From Chitinophaga pinensis (lineage in GTDB: Bacteria > Bacteroidota > Bacteroidia > Flavobacteriales_D > Crocinitomicaceae): a DNA stretch of 64,000 nt. Shown piece by piece: positions 24,001 through 33,900 of this stretch. Numbering within the stretch: the first letter of the stretch is position 1; the number at the start of each line of letters is the position of its first letter. The translations under genes were made by a program, and so were the position numbers. The stretch spans positions 55,036-119,035 of the forward strand of contig CAMCYF010000002.1 in assembly GCA_945883825.1 (NCBI GenBank), written 5' to 3'. A model generated the notes under the pieces. The model searched no databases. It saw only the letters and a list, made by a program, of their open reading frames with translations, and was not told the DNA's origin.

Positions 24001-26727
24001 ATGGATAAAGTTTCGTATGTGGGGAATGCTGATTTGAATGCAATCGATCACTTGTATAAACAATATCAAAAAGATCCAAATAGTATTGATAGTGGTTGGG
24101 TTAAATTTTTTGAGGGTTTTGAATTTGCACAAGCTAATTATGAAGACGGTGGCGAAATTCCTGAAAATTTTCAAAAAGAATTCAAAGTTATACAACTGAT
24201 TAATGGTTATCGCACTCGAGGGCATCTTTTTACAAAGACAAATCCTGTTCGTGAGCGCCGTCAATACACTCCAGATTTATCAATAGAAAATTTTGGGCTT
24301 GCAGAAATAGACTTAGAAAGTACTTTTCAAGCAGGTGAAACAATCGGAATTGGTCCAGATACGCTAAAAAATATTATTTCTCACCTTGAACTCACCTATT
24401 GTCAATCGATCGGGATTGAATTTATTTACATGCGTGACCCTGAAAGAATTGAATGGTTTAAGACAAAAATAGAAATTAGTAACCGTCCAGAAATTACAAA
24501 AGAACGCAAAATTCAACTTTTCAAAAAACTCAATGAGGCCTCAAGTTTTGAATCCTTTCTTGGAAAAAAATTCGTTGGGCAAAAACGTTTTTCAATAGAA
24601 GGAGGAGAAGCATTAATTCCTGCTTTAGATTCCATGGTTACAAAAGGGTCTGAGTTAGGTGTTGAATATTTTGTAATGGGAATGGCTCATCGTGGACGTC
24701 TGAATACCTTGACAAACATCTTTAAAAAACAACCTAGAGATATTTTTAGTGAATTTGAAGGAAAAGAATTTGATTTTGAAAGTACTTTTGATGGCGATGT
24801 AAAATACCACCAGGGATTCACCTCAAACATCGTACTTGACAACGGTAAAAAAATGGGGCTAACACTTGCACCAAATCCGTCGCATCTCGAGGCTGTAAAT
24901 ACAGTAGTAGAGGGAATTGCAAGAGCTAAAATTGACCATGTTTACAAGGATGAAAAGAAAGTATGCCCCGTATTAATTCATGGAGATGCTGCCATTGCTG
25001 GACAAGGTATTGTTTATGAAACAATTCAAATGGCGCAACTCCCCGGCTATCGCGCAGGAGGAACAATTCATATAATTGTAAATAATCAAGTTGGATTCAC
25101 AACAAATTATATTGACGCACGCTCATCTACCTACTGCACAGATATTGCTAAGACAACATTGTGTCCTGTATTTCACGTAAATGGAGATGACCTTGAAGCG
25201 GTGGTTCAAGCGATTGAAATTGCAATAGAATACAGACAAGTTTTCAGTAGAGATATTTTTATCGATTTATTATGCTATCGAAAATATGGTCATAACGAAG
25301 GCGATGAACCAAAATTTACGCAACCAAAATTATATGATATCATTGCGAAACACCCAAATCCAAAAGTAATTTATCAAGAACAACTTGAAGAGGAAGGGCT
25401 AATTAGCAAAGATGAAGCAAGGAAAATTGAAGAAAACTACAATCAGTTTCTAGAAGATGAATTTAATGCAGCTCGTGAGAATGACAAAGCATCTGTTTTT
25501 GATTTTTTAAGTTTGATATGGAAAGATTATCGACACGGAACTGCTAAAGACTTTGAAGAATCTCCAAATACAGGTCTTGACAAGAAGCTTCTACTTGACC
25601 TTGGCATAAAATTATCAACACTTCCTGAAGGCAAAAAATATTTTAGAAAAATTGCTAAAATATTTGAGGATCGTTTAAATGCCTTCAAAAATAACAAAAT
25701 GGATTGGGGTTCTGCCGAAATGCTTGCTTATGCTAGTCTCTTAAATGAAGGGCATTCGGTAAGAATTTCCGGACAAGATGTTGAGCGAGGCACCTTTTCT
25801 CATCGTCACGCTGTTGTAATAACAGAAGATACAGAAGAAAAAATTGAGACCTTAAATTTACTTTCTGAGAAACAAGCAAAATTTGAAATTTATAATTCCT
25901 TACTCTCTGAATATGGCGTGTTAGGATTTGAATACGGTTATTCATTAGCTACTCCAAATGGTCTTACAATTTGGGAGGCACAATTTGGAGATTTCTTTAA
26001 CGGTGCACAAACCATGATTGATCAATTTATTTCTGCTGGAGAAGATAAATGGGCAACACAAAGTGGATTAGTTTTATTACTACCTCATGGATACGAAGGT
26101 CAGGGTGCAGAACATTCAAGCGCGAGAATGGAGCGTTTTCTGCAACAATGCGCAGATTTAAATATGCAAATAGTAAATACGTCTACTCCAAGTAATCATT
26201 TTCATCTTTTGAGAAGACAACTGAAACGTGAATTTAGAAAACCACTTGTTGTTTTTTCACCAAAAATGCTTTTACGCTATCCAGCAGCGACATCAAGCTT
26301 AGAGGAAATGGCAAATGGAGGGTTTCAAGAAGTAATTGACGACAAAAATGCGGACCCTAAAAAAATAGATACGCTTGTTTTGTGTAGTGGAAAATTCTAC
26401 TACGAAATGAAAGAAAAAGCCGAAGACTTGAAAACTGAAAATATAGCCTTCGTTAGAATTGAGCAATTGTATCCATTCCCACAAAAACAAATCGATGCAC
26501 TTCTTAAAAAATACGATGCAAAAAATACTGTTTGGGCACAAGAAGAACCATCAAATATGGGGGCTTGGACATACATGGCAATGAACTTAAGGAAATTAAA
26601 TTTGATAGGAATTTGCAGGCCTGCAAGCGCAGCATCTGCTGAAGGCTCAAAGAAATTACATGAAAAAAGATTAGCGAAATTATTCAGCGAAATCTTTGCT
26701 TTTGCTAAAATTTCAGTTGGAAAATAA
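24001..26727 (+). CDS. sucA: 2-oxoglutarate dehydrogenase E1 component
   Basis: A 908-residue thiamine-diphosphate enzyme that decarboxylates 2-oxoglutarate in the TCA cycle and passes the succinyl group to the E2 lipoyl domain. The N-terminus (YVGNADLNAIDHLYKQY) is the E1o peripheral-binding segment. Further motifs are MGMAHRGRLNTLTNIF, LAPNPSHLEAVNTVVEG, HGDAAIAGQGIVYETIQMAQ and the ThDP-binding GDDLEAVVQA region with NNQVGFTT. The transketolase C-terminal half includes GTFSHRHAV and GQGAEHSSARMERFLQ. It lies 17 bp upstream of sucB, an operon. Its cofactor is the molecule sensed by the TPP riboswitch at 6.1 kb. Confidence 0.95.
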   Translation: MDKVSYVGNADLNAIDHLYKQYQKDPNSIDSGWVKFFEGFEFAQANYEDGGEIPENFQKEFKVIQLINGYRTRGHLFTKTNPVRERRQYTPDLSIENFGLAEIDLESTFQAGETIGIGPDTLKNIISHLELTYCQSIGIEFIYMRDPERIEWFKTKIEISNRPEITKERKIQLFKKLNEASSFESFLGKKFVGQKRFSIEGGEALIPALDSMVTKGSELGVEYFVMGMAHRGRLNTLTNIFKKQPRDIFSEFEGKEFDFESTFDGDVKYHQGFTSNIVLDNGKKMGLTLAPNPSHLEAVNTVVEGIARAKIDHVYKDEKKVCPVLIHGDAAIAGQGIVYETIQMAQLPGYRAGGTIHIIVNNQVGFTTNYIDARSSTYCTDIAKTTLCPVFHVNGDDLEAVVQAIEIAIEYRQVFSRDIFIDLLCYRKYGHNEGDEPKFTQPKLYDIIAKHPNPKVIYQEQLEEEGLISKDEARKIEENYNQFLEDEFNAARENDKASVFDFLSLIWKDYRHGTAKDFEESPNTGLDKKLLLDLGIKLSTLPEGKKYFRKIAKIFEDRLNAFKNNKMDWGSAEMLAYASLLNEGHSVRISGQDVERGTFSHRHAVVITEDTEEKIETLNLLSEKQAKFEIYNSLLSEYGVLGFEYGYSLATPNGLTIWEAQFGDFFNGAQTMIDQFISAGEDKWATQSGLVLLLPHGYEGQGAEHSSARMERFLQQCADLNMQIVNTSTPSNHFHLLRRQLKREFRKPLVVFSPKMLLRYPAATSSLEEMANGGFQEVIDDKNADPKKIDTLVLCSGKFYYEMKEKAEDLKTENIAFVRIEQLYPFPQKQIDALLKKYDAKNTVWAQEEPSNMGAWTYMAMNLRKLNLIGICRPASAASAEGSKKLHEKRLAKLFSEIFAFAKISVGK

Positions 26728-26744
26728 AGTAATTTGAAATTATT

Positions 26745-27995
26745 ATGGCACATTTAGAAATGAAAGTCCCTAGTCCGGGAGAATCAATATCAGAGGTAGA
26801 AATTGCGGCTTGGTTGGTTGCTGACGGTGATTATGTGGAAAAGGACCAAGCAGTGGCAGAAGTAGATTCGGATAAAGCAACCCTAGAACTTCCTGCTGAA
26901 GAAAGTGGAATAATTACTTTAAAAGCTGCAGAAGGTGATGTTGTAAAAGTTGGTCAAGTAGTTTGTTTAATCGACACATCTGCAGCGAAACCTGCAGGTT
27001 TTTCCTCGAGTAAAAGCAAGGAAGATGCAAATCCTTCTAAGCCTACTGGTAAAGAAAAAACAAGCGAAGCTTCAGAAATTCAAAAGGAAAAAACCTATGC
27101 AAGTGGACTTCCTTCTCCTGCAGCAGCTAAAATTATGGCTGAAAAATCGCTTTCAAATGAGCACTTAATTGGAAGTGGAAAAGATGGAAGAATTACAAAG
27201 CAAGATGTACTTCAAGCGCTAGAAAGTGGAATAAGTAGTTCATCAGTGGCTTTAAATGGAGGAGCCAGAGGCACGAGAAGAGAAAAAATGTCAATGTTAC
27301 GCAGAAAAATTGCAGAGCGCCTTGTTGCTGTAAAGAATGAAACTGCAATGTTGACTACTTTCAATGAAATCGACATGAAGCCAATTATGGATTTAAGAGC
27401 AAAATATAAAGATGCTTTTGCTAAAAAACATGAAGTAAATTTAGGGTTTATGTCCTTTTTCACAAAAGCAGTTACCGAAGCCCTGAAACTTTTCCCTTCT
27501 GTAAATGGTCAAATTGAAGGAACAGATATGATTTTTCACGATTTTTCTGATATTGGAATTGCTGTTTCCTCTCCAAAAGGATTAATGGTTCCTGTTGTTC
27601 GAAATGCCGAGAAAATGAGCTTAGTAGAAATCGAAAGAGAAATAAAGCGCTTAGCAATTAAAGCAAGAGATGGGAAAATTACACCTGAAGAAATGACTGG
27701 TGGAACCTTTACCATCACAAACGGTGGTGTTTTTGGATCGATGCTCTCAACTCCGATTATCAATCCACCTCAATCTGCTATTTTAGGAATGCACAATATC
27801 GTTGAAAGACCTGTTGCAATTAATAGTAAAGTTGAGATTCGCCCAATAATGTACCTTGCCTTATCTTATGATCATCGAATTATTGACGGAAAAGAATCTG
27901 TTGGTTTTTTAGTAAAAGTAAAAGAAATACTAGAAAAGCCAGAAATAATGATGGTTGAAGGTATCGACAGTTTTGAGAAATTATTTGATTTGTAA
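26745..27995 (+). CDS. sucB: Dihydrolipoyllysine-residue succinyltransferase (2-oxoglutarate dehydrogenase E2)
   Basis: A 416-residue E2 component. It has a lipoyl domain (1-76, lipoylated Lys44 in [10 protein letters not shown]), a linker rich in Ser, Lys and Pro, a peripheral-subunit-binding domain at about 120-160 ([28 protein letters not shown]) and the catalytic inner-core domain with HRIIDG in [18 protein letters not shown]. The [19 protein letters not shown] stretch is characteristic of the succinyltransferase subfamily. Located directly after sucA, it completes E1-E2; the E3 lipoamide dehydrogenase is not in the window. Confidence 0.95.
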   Translation: MAHLEMKVPSPGESISEVEIAAWLVADGDYVEKDQAVAEVDSDKATLELPAEESGIITLKAAEGDVVKVGQVVCLIDTSAAKPAGFSSSKSKEDANPSKPTGKEKTSEASEIQKEKTYASGLPSPAAAKIMAEKSLSNEHLIGSGKDGRITKQDVLQALESGISSSSVALNGGARGTRREKMSMLRRKIAERLVAVKNETAMLTTFNEIDMKPIMDLRAKYKDAFAKKHEVNLGFMSFFTKAVTEALKLFPSVNGQIEGTDMIFHDFSDIGIAVSSPKGLMVPVVRNAEKMSLVEIEREIKRLAIKARDGKITPEEMTGGTFTITNGGVFGSMLSTPIINPPQSAILGMHNIVERPVAINSKVEIRPIMYLALSYDHRIIDGKESVGFLVKVKEILEKPEIMMVEGIDSFEKLFDL

Positions 27996-28063
27996 TTCCT
28001 TAATTTTATTAAATCTATCTTATTACTGAAGAAAATCCTAAGTAAAAGCTAGCATCTTTTTCG

Positions 28064-28071
28064 TATATTTG
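28064..28071 (+). promoter_or_regulatory. Putative -7 promoter element for the malic enzyme gene
   Basis: TATATTTG fits TAnnTTTG and is 20 nt upstream of the ATG at 28092, in the 96-bp gap after sucB. The -33 box is not clear. Confidence 0.4.
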
Positions 28072-28091
28072 AGGTCCTTAAATAGAATGAA

Positions 28092-30356
28092 ATGTCCAAA
28101 ATTACTAAGCAAGAAGCACTAGATTATCACTCTTCCGGAAAACCTGGAAAAATTGAAGTTGTACCCACAAAACCCTATGCTTCACAACGCGATTTAAGTT
28201 TAGCATACTCGCCAGGAGTTGCTGAACCGTGCATTAAAATTGCGGAAAACAAAGATGATGCATATAAATATACTAGCAAAGCAAATTTAGTTGCTGTAAT
28301 CACAAATGGAACAGCAGTTCTTGGTTTAGGGAATATTGGTCCATTGGCAGCAAAACCCGTAATGGAAGGAAAAGGCTTGCTTTTTAAAATTTTTGCAGAT
28401 ATTGATGTTTTTGATATTGAAATTGATGCTAGCGACCCAGAACTTTTTATTCAAACAGTCAAGGCAATTTCTCCAACATTTGGCGGAATAAATTTAGAAG
28501 ATATTAAAGCACCTGAGGCATTTGAAATTGAGAGGCGCTTAAAAGAAGAGTTGGATATCCCGATCATGCATGACGATCAACACGGTACGGCAATTATATC
28601 TTCTGCTGCCTTACTAAATGCTTTAGAACTAGCAAAAAAATCCATTGATAAAGTAAAAATTGTTGTTTCTGGCGCGGGACCATCTGCCTTAGCTTGTTGC
28701 ATGTTATACCAAACCTTAGGTGTTAAACTAGAAAATATTTTCATGTTTGATTCTAAAGGTTTATTACACAAAAAAAGAACAGATATTGATGAAATGAAAG
28801 CCCTATTTGCTGTTCATGAAAAAGTACTTTCTATTGAAGATGCCTTTAAAAATGCAGATGTTTTTCTAGGATTATCCCGTGCAGGATTGGTTTCAAAAGA
28901 AATGATTGCATCAATGGCGAAAGACCCCATTGTTTTTGCCTTGGCTAATCCAGATCCTGAAATTTCATATCAAGAAGCAAGTTCTGTTAGAAAAGATATA
29001 ATCATGGCGACAGGGAGATCCGATAATCCCAACCAAGTAAATAATGTTTTGGGATTTCCATTCATTTTCCGTGGCGCTTTAGATGTTAGAGCAACTACGA
29101 TAAACGAAGAAATGAAGTTGGCTGCTGTAAAAGCAATCGCAGCACTTGCAAAAGAAACAATTCCAGAAGAAGTTCTTGAAGCATATGGCGAGAAAAATAT
29201 TTCTTTCGGAAGAGATCAAATTATCCCAAAACCCTTAGACCCACGCTTGATTTATCATGTTGCCCCGGCAGTAGCAAAAGCTGCTATGGATTCTGGTGTT
29301 GCCAAAAATCCAATTAAAGATTGGGATAAATACGAAAATGAACTAAAAAATAGACTCGGACTAGATAATAAACTTGTTCGCGACATTACGACAAAAGCAC
29401 AAAGCAATCCAAAAACTGTTGTGTTTCCAGAAGCAGATAATGTAAAAATTCTTAAAGCAGCACAAGTCGCCTATGAAGAAGGAATTGCATTTCCAATTTT
29501 ACTAGGGAAAAAACAGCGAATTCTTCAGTTAATAAAAGAATATGCTATAGAATTACCTGAGATTGTAATTATTGATCCAAAATCTGAGGAGGAAGAAAAA
29601 AGAAGGATTTCCTATGGATTAGCATTTTTTGAACGAAGGAAAAGAAAAGGATTCACAGAATTTGAAGCCATTCAAATTATGCGTGAAAGAAATCATTTTG
29701 GAGCAATGATGGTTGACCAAGGTGATGCAGATGCAATGATTACTGGCTTAACAAGAAGCTACAGATCTTCTGTTAGCCCTGCAATACGAATTGTTGGATT
29801 AGAAAAAGATGTAAACACTGTTTCTGGAATGTATATTTTAAATTCTAAAAGAGGCCCTTTATTTTTAGCTGACACAACCATTAATCTTAACCCAAGCGCA
29901 GAACAAATTGCAGAAATAACCTTCAATGTTTCTAAAATAATCCGCAGGTTAAAAGTAACACCAAAGATTGCATTATTGAGTTACTCAAATTTTGGTTCAT
30001 CCCCTGGGCCTGATTCTGAAAAAATGGCGAAAGCAGTAGAAATTTTACATGAAAAACATCCTACTTTGATTGTTGATGGAGAAATCCAAGCAAATTTCGC
30101 ATTAAACAAAGAACTGATGAATGAAAAGTTTTCGTTTTCGCAACTTGCAAATAAAGAAGTAAATACGCTTATTTTTCCAAATCTTTCAGCAGGAAATATC
30201 TCATATAAACTTTTGCAACAACTTATTGATGCAGATGCTATTGGACCAATATTAGTAGGTCTGAAAAAATCTATTCACGTGCTACAACTTGGCTCATCGG
30301 TGAGGGAAATAATAAATATGATAAAAATCGCGGTAATTGACGCACAAAGTAAATAA
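28092..30356 (+). CDS. maeB: NADP-dependent malic enzyme with phosphotransacetylase-like domain
   Basis: A 754-residue fusion. Residues about 1-425 form a malic enzyme (SLAYSPGVAEPC; HDDQHGTAIISSAALLNAL; NAD(P)-binding VVSGAGPSALACCMLY). Residues about 430-754 form a phosphate acetyl/butyryltransferase-type domain (VVFPEADNVKILKAAQ; DGEIQANFALNKEL). This arrangement is standard for MaeB, which decarboxylates malate to pyruvate with NADP; the C-terminal domain is usually regulatory, responding to acetyl-CoA, rather than catalytic. The gene is followed 3 bp later by ruvA, so ruvA and sprA may share its transcript. Confidence 0.93.
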   Translation: MSKITKQEALDYHSSGKPGKIEVVPTKPYASQRDLSLAYSPGVAEPCIKIAENKDDAYKYTSKANLVAVITNGTAVLGLGNIGPLAAKPVMEGKGLLFKIFADIDVFDIEIDASDPELFIQTVKAISPTFGGINLEDIKAPEAFEIERRLKEELDIPIMHDDQHGTAIISSAALLNALELAKKSIDKVKIVVSGAGPSALACCMLYQTLGVKLENIFMFDSKGLLHKKRTDIDEMKALFAVHEKVLSIEDAFKNADVFLGLSRAGLVSKEMIASMAKDPIVFALANPDPEISYQEASSVRKDIIMATGRSDNPNQVNNVLGFPFIFRGALDVRATTINEEMKLAAVKAIAALAKETIPEEVLEAYGEKNISFGRDQIIPKPLDPRLIYHVAPAVAKAAMDSGVAKNPIKDWDKYENELKNRLGLDNKLVRDITTKAQSNPKTVVFPEADNVKILKAAQVAYEEGIAFPILLGKKQRILQLIKEYAIELPEIVIIDPKSEEEEKRRISYGLAFFERRKRKGFTEFEAIQIMRERNHFGAMMVDQGDADAMITGLTRSYRSSVSPAIRIVGLEKDVNTVSGMYILNSKRGPLFLADTTINLNPSAEQIAEITFNVSKIIRRLKVTPKIALLSYSNFGSSPGPDSEKMAKAVEILHEKHPTLIVDGEIQANFALNKELMNEKFSFSQLANKEVNTLIFPNLSAGNISYKLLQQLIDADAIGPILVGLKKSIHVLQLGSSVREIINMIKIAVIDAQSK

Positions 30357-30359
30357 GCT

Positions 30360-30935
30360 ATGATAGGTTCATTAAATGGGAAGTTAATAGAGAAAAATCC
30401 AACAGAATTATTAATAGAATGTTCCGGAGTTGGTTACGAAGTTAAAATATCCTTAAACACCTATACTCAACTATCTAATAGTGAACAGATAAAATTACAT
30501 ACCAAGCTCATTGTACGCGAAGACGCACAAATTTTATATGGCTTTTTCACAAAAGAAGAACGTGAAATGTTTAATTATTTAATTAGCGTTTCTGGTATTG
30601 GACCAAATACGGCTATGATTATGCTGTCGTCTCTTGTTCCAGAAGAAATAGCACATGCAATTCAAACAGATGATGTCACTACAATTCAAGGAATTAAAGG
30701 TATTGGAGCGAAGACAGCACAAAGAGTTATAATTGATCTAAAAGGGAAGGTTATAAAATTCAGTTCTGGCAGTGAAACATTCGATTTAAAAGGCAATAAA
30801 ACGAGATTTGATGCGTTAAATGCATTAGTTTCTCTCGGATTTGATAAAAAATCTACTGAAAAAGTATTAGATAAAATAGACGGCGGAGAACAAACAATTG
30901 AACAATTAATTAAAGAAGCTCTGCGATTGCTATAA
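30360..30935 (+). CDS. ruvA: Holliday junction branch migration protein RuvA
   Basis: RuvA binds four-way DNA junctions and loads the RuvB helicase. The 191-residue protein has the N-terminal OB-fold (MIGSLNGKLIEKNPTELLIE), two helix-hairpin-helix motifs at about 72-130 (SGIGPNTAMIMLSS; IKGIGAKTAQRVIIDLKGK) and the C-terminal RuvB-contacting three-helix domain (FDALNALVSLGFDKKSTEKV). Length is normal. It sits between maeB (3 bp gap) and sprA (4 bp gap); I recall ruvA next to sprA in other flavobacteria, so this is probably conserved synteny. Confidence 0.95.
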   Translation: MIGSLNGKLIEKNPTELLIECSGVGYEVKISLNTYTQLSNSEQIKLHTKLIVREDAQILYGFFTKEEREMFNYLISVSGIGPNTAMIMLSSLVPEEIAHAIQTDDVTTIQGIKGIGAKTAQRVIIDLKGKVIKFSSGSETFDLKGNKTRFDALNALVSLGFDKKSTEKVLDKIDGGEQTIEQLIKEALRLL

Positions 30936-30939
30936 TAGA

Positions 30940-33900
30940 ATGAAAATCATTTTTACCTATTTTAATTTCCACATAATTAGAATCATTTTATTTGGTTTTT
31001 TTGCGGTGTTTTCTACTTTTTCCTTAACGCAAAATCAAATAGGGCTTCCTTTTCCAATTACAAATCCATTAAATCCAACTCAAAACACTCCTCAAAGCTT
31101 TGATTTAGGAGATCCAACAAGTCTCACTCAATCACTTATATATGATCCAGAAACTGGAACTTATATCTTTAGTGAAACTTTAGGAAATGGTCTTTATTTT
31201 AGAAATCCGTCAATGATGACATTAGATGAATATTTAAAATATGAGGAGCGTAAATTAATGACACAGGATTGGCAGGAAATTATTGAAGAACAAACGACTG
31301 AAAACAGAGCATTTGAATTACCAATCAAAATAAAAAGTAAAGTTTTTAAGAACTTCTTTGGTTCAGATGAAATAAAAATTATCCCCGGGGGAAATTTAGA
31401 ATTATCACTTGGGCTTTCATCTTCCCGTGTTGACAATCCGATGTTGCCGCTTCGACAGAGGAGAATTACACGCTTTGATTTTAATCAAAATATTAATCTA
31501 GACATTACTGGTCAAATAGGAACGAAGCTTAAACTAAATACTAAATACAATACTGGAGCAAGTTTTGATTTTGAAAATATCTCAAAAATTGAACACACAG
31601 GGACTGAAGATCAAATTCTTCAAAAAATTGCTCTAGGAAATGTTTCCCTCACCTTGCCAACAACTTTAATTCAAGGGTCTCAAACCTTATTCGGAGCAAA
31701 AACACAATTAAAATTTGGGAGAGCCACAATTGATTTAATTGCTGCATCATCCAAAGGCAAGCGAACAGAAATAAATGTTTCCGGTAAAGCACAAACTCAA
31801 GAAATCAATGTAACAGCAGATAATTATGATGCTAATAAGCACTATTTTTTAAATCTTTATCACCAGCAAAACTATGATTTTGCAATGTCAACACTTCCTG
31901 TTGTAAGTTCCACAACTTTTATTACGCGAATTGAAGTTTGGATAACTAACCGCACAAGTGTAACTGAAAATACACGGAATATTATTGCTTTTACTGATTT
32001 AGGAGAGTCAAAACCTGAAAATTGTCAAGGGAATCCAATTAATTTTTCTTTAGATATTCAACCAGATAATACTTCAAATTCCTTATACGACTGGGCAGCT
32101 ACACAACCCTCAATTAGAGACTTTTCAAATTCTGTACAAGTTCTATCAAATCAAGTTTCTACTCCTGGACCTTTTAAGCCCGCTATTCATTATGAAAAAG
32201 TTGAAAATGCAAAGAAACTTAGTGAAACAGAATTTACTTACAATGCACTTTTAGGTTATATCTCACTAAATACAAATCTAAATAATGACGAAGTACTTGC
32301 TGTTGCTTATGAATATACTTACCGAGGTGAAACATTTCAAGTTGGTGAATTTTCGACAGACGGCTCTAATGGTCAAGAAGCATTAATTTTAAAATTATTA
32401 AAGCCAACTATTACGAATCCTAATAATAAAATTTGGGATTTGATGATGAAAAATGTTTATTCTATCCAATCAGCACAAGTTGATCAAACAGGTTTTAGAT
32501 TAGACATTCTTTACAATAATCCTGAAACATCTGTTTTAGTGCCATTTTTTCCAATGGATGGTGTTAACGATAAACAACTTGTTACTTTATTAGAAATGGA
32601 TAAAATCAATCAAAATAATCAACCCTTTTCAGATGGAGTATTTGATTTTTCTGCTTTTAATCAAATTGGAAATAAAATTGAGAATGGAGGAACTATTAAT
32701 AAAAAATCAGGAAGAATTTTCTTTTCAACTGTTGAACCATTTGGTAAGACACTGAAGCTAAAACTTCAAAATGCTGGCATAGCAGAGGCGATTATAAATA
32801 AAGTTGTCTTCTCTGAACTTTACGACTCGACTAAAACTGCAGCACAACAAATACCGAGTAAAAACCGATTTTCATTCAAAGGACAGTGCCAATCATCTAT
32901 TAGTTCAGATATACCACTAAATGCTTTGAATGTGCCTCCAGGATCTGTTACGGTTACTGCTGGAGGTATAAGTTTAATTGAAGGGACTGATTATTCTGTC
33001 GACTACAATCTAGGAAGAGTAAAGATTTTGAATTCAGGTATTCTAGAGTCGAACACTCCGATAAAAGTTTCTTTGGAAAGTAATTCAGTATTTGGTTTTC
33101 AAGCAAGATCAATGATTGGAGGGCACTATCAATACCGCTTTAATGAAAATTTCAAAGTTGGAGGAACATGGGTTAGAATGATGGAGCGACCCGTAACTCA
33201 AAAAGTAGATTTTGGAAGTGAACCATTTAAAAATAATATAATTGGCTTAGATTTAGCGTTTAGGACAAATATCCCATTTTTAACAAAATTAATAGATTTA
33301 TTGCCAGTAATCTCTACCAATCAGATGTCGACAGTCTCATTTACTGGAGAATTTGCACATCTAATTCCAGGACAACCAAGAGCAATAAATAAATCAGGTA
33401 CTTCCTACATAGATGATTTTGAAGCAGCACAAAGTATTATTGATTTAAAATCAGTTACATCTTGGTACCTAGCCTCTGTTCCTCAAGGACAACCAAACCT
33501 CTTTCCTGAAGCGAGTATTAATAATTTATCTGCTGGATTTAAACGATCTGCAATAGCTTGGTATATGATTGACCCTGTTTTTTACCAAAGTAATTCTCTC
33601 ACTCCTGAGCACATCAAACAAAACCCTCAAATGCTATACGATAGTAGAATGAGATTGGTTAATCAAACAGATATTTTTCCTAATTTACAGCAACAATATG
33701 GCTCTATTCCTAATCTTTCTGTCTTAGACCTTGCCTATTATCCATCTGAAAGAGGAATGTATAATTATGATACAACTGCTACATTAAATCCTGATGGGAC
33801 ATTTATAAATCCTGAAAATCGTTGGGGTGGAATTATGCGTTCATTATCAACGAATGATTTTGAGCAAACAAACATAGAATTTATTCAGTTTTGGGTGCTA

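Noticed and set aside
26400..26753. 117-codon frame on the minus strand at the sucA 3' end
   Set aside because: Antisense to the conserved end of sucA; no recognisable domain and codon pattern typical of a shadow frame.
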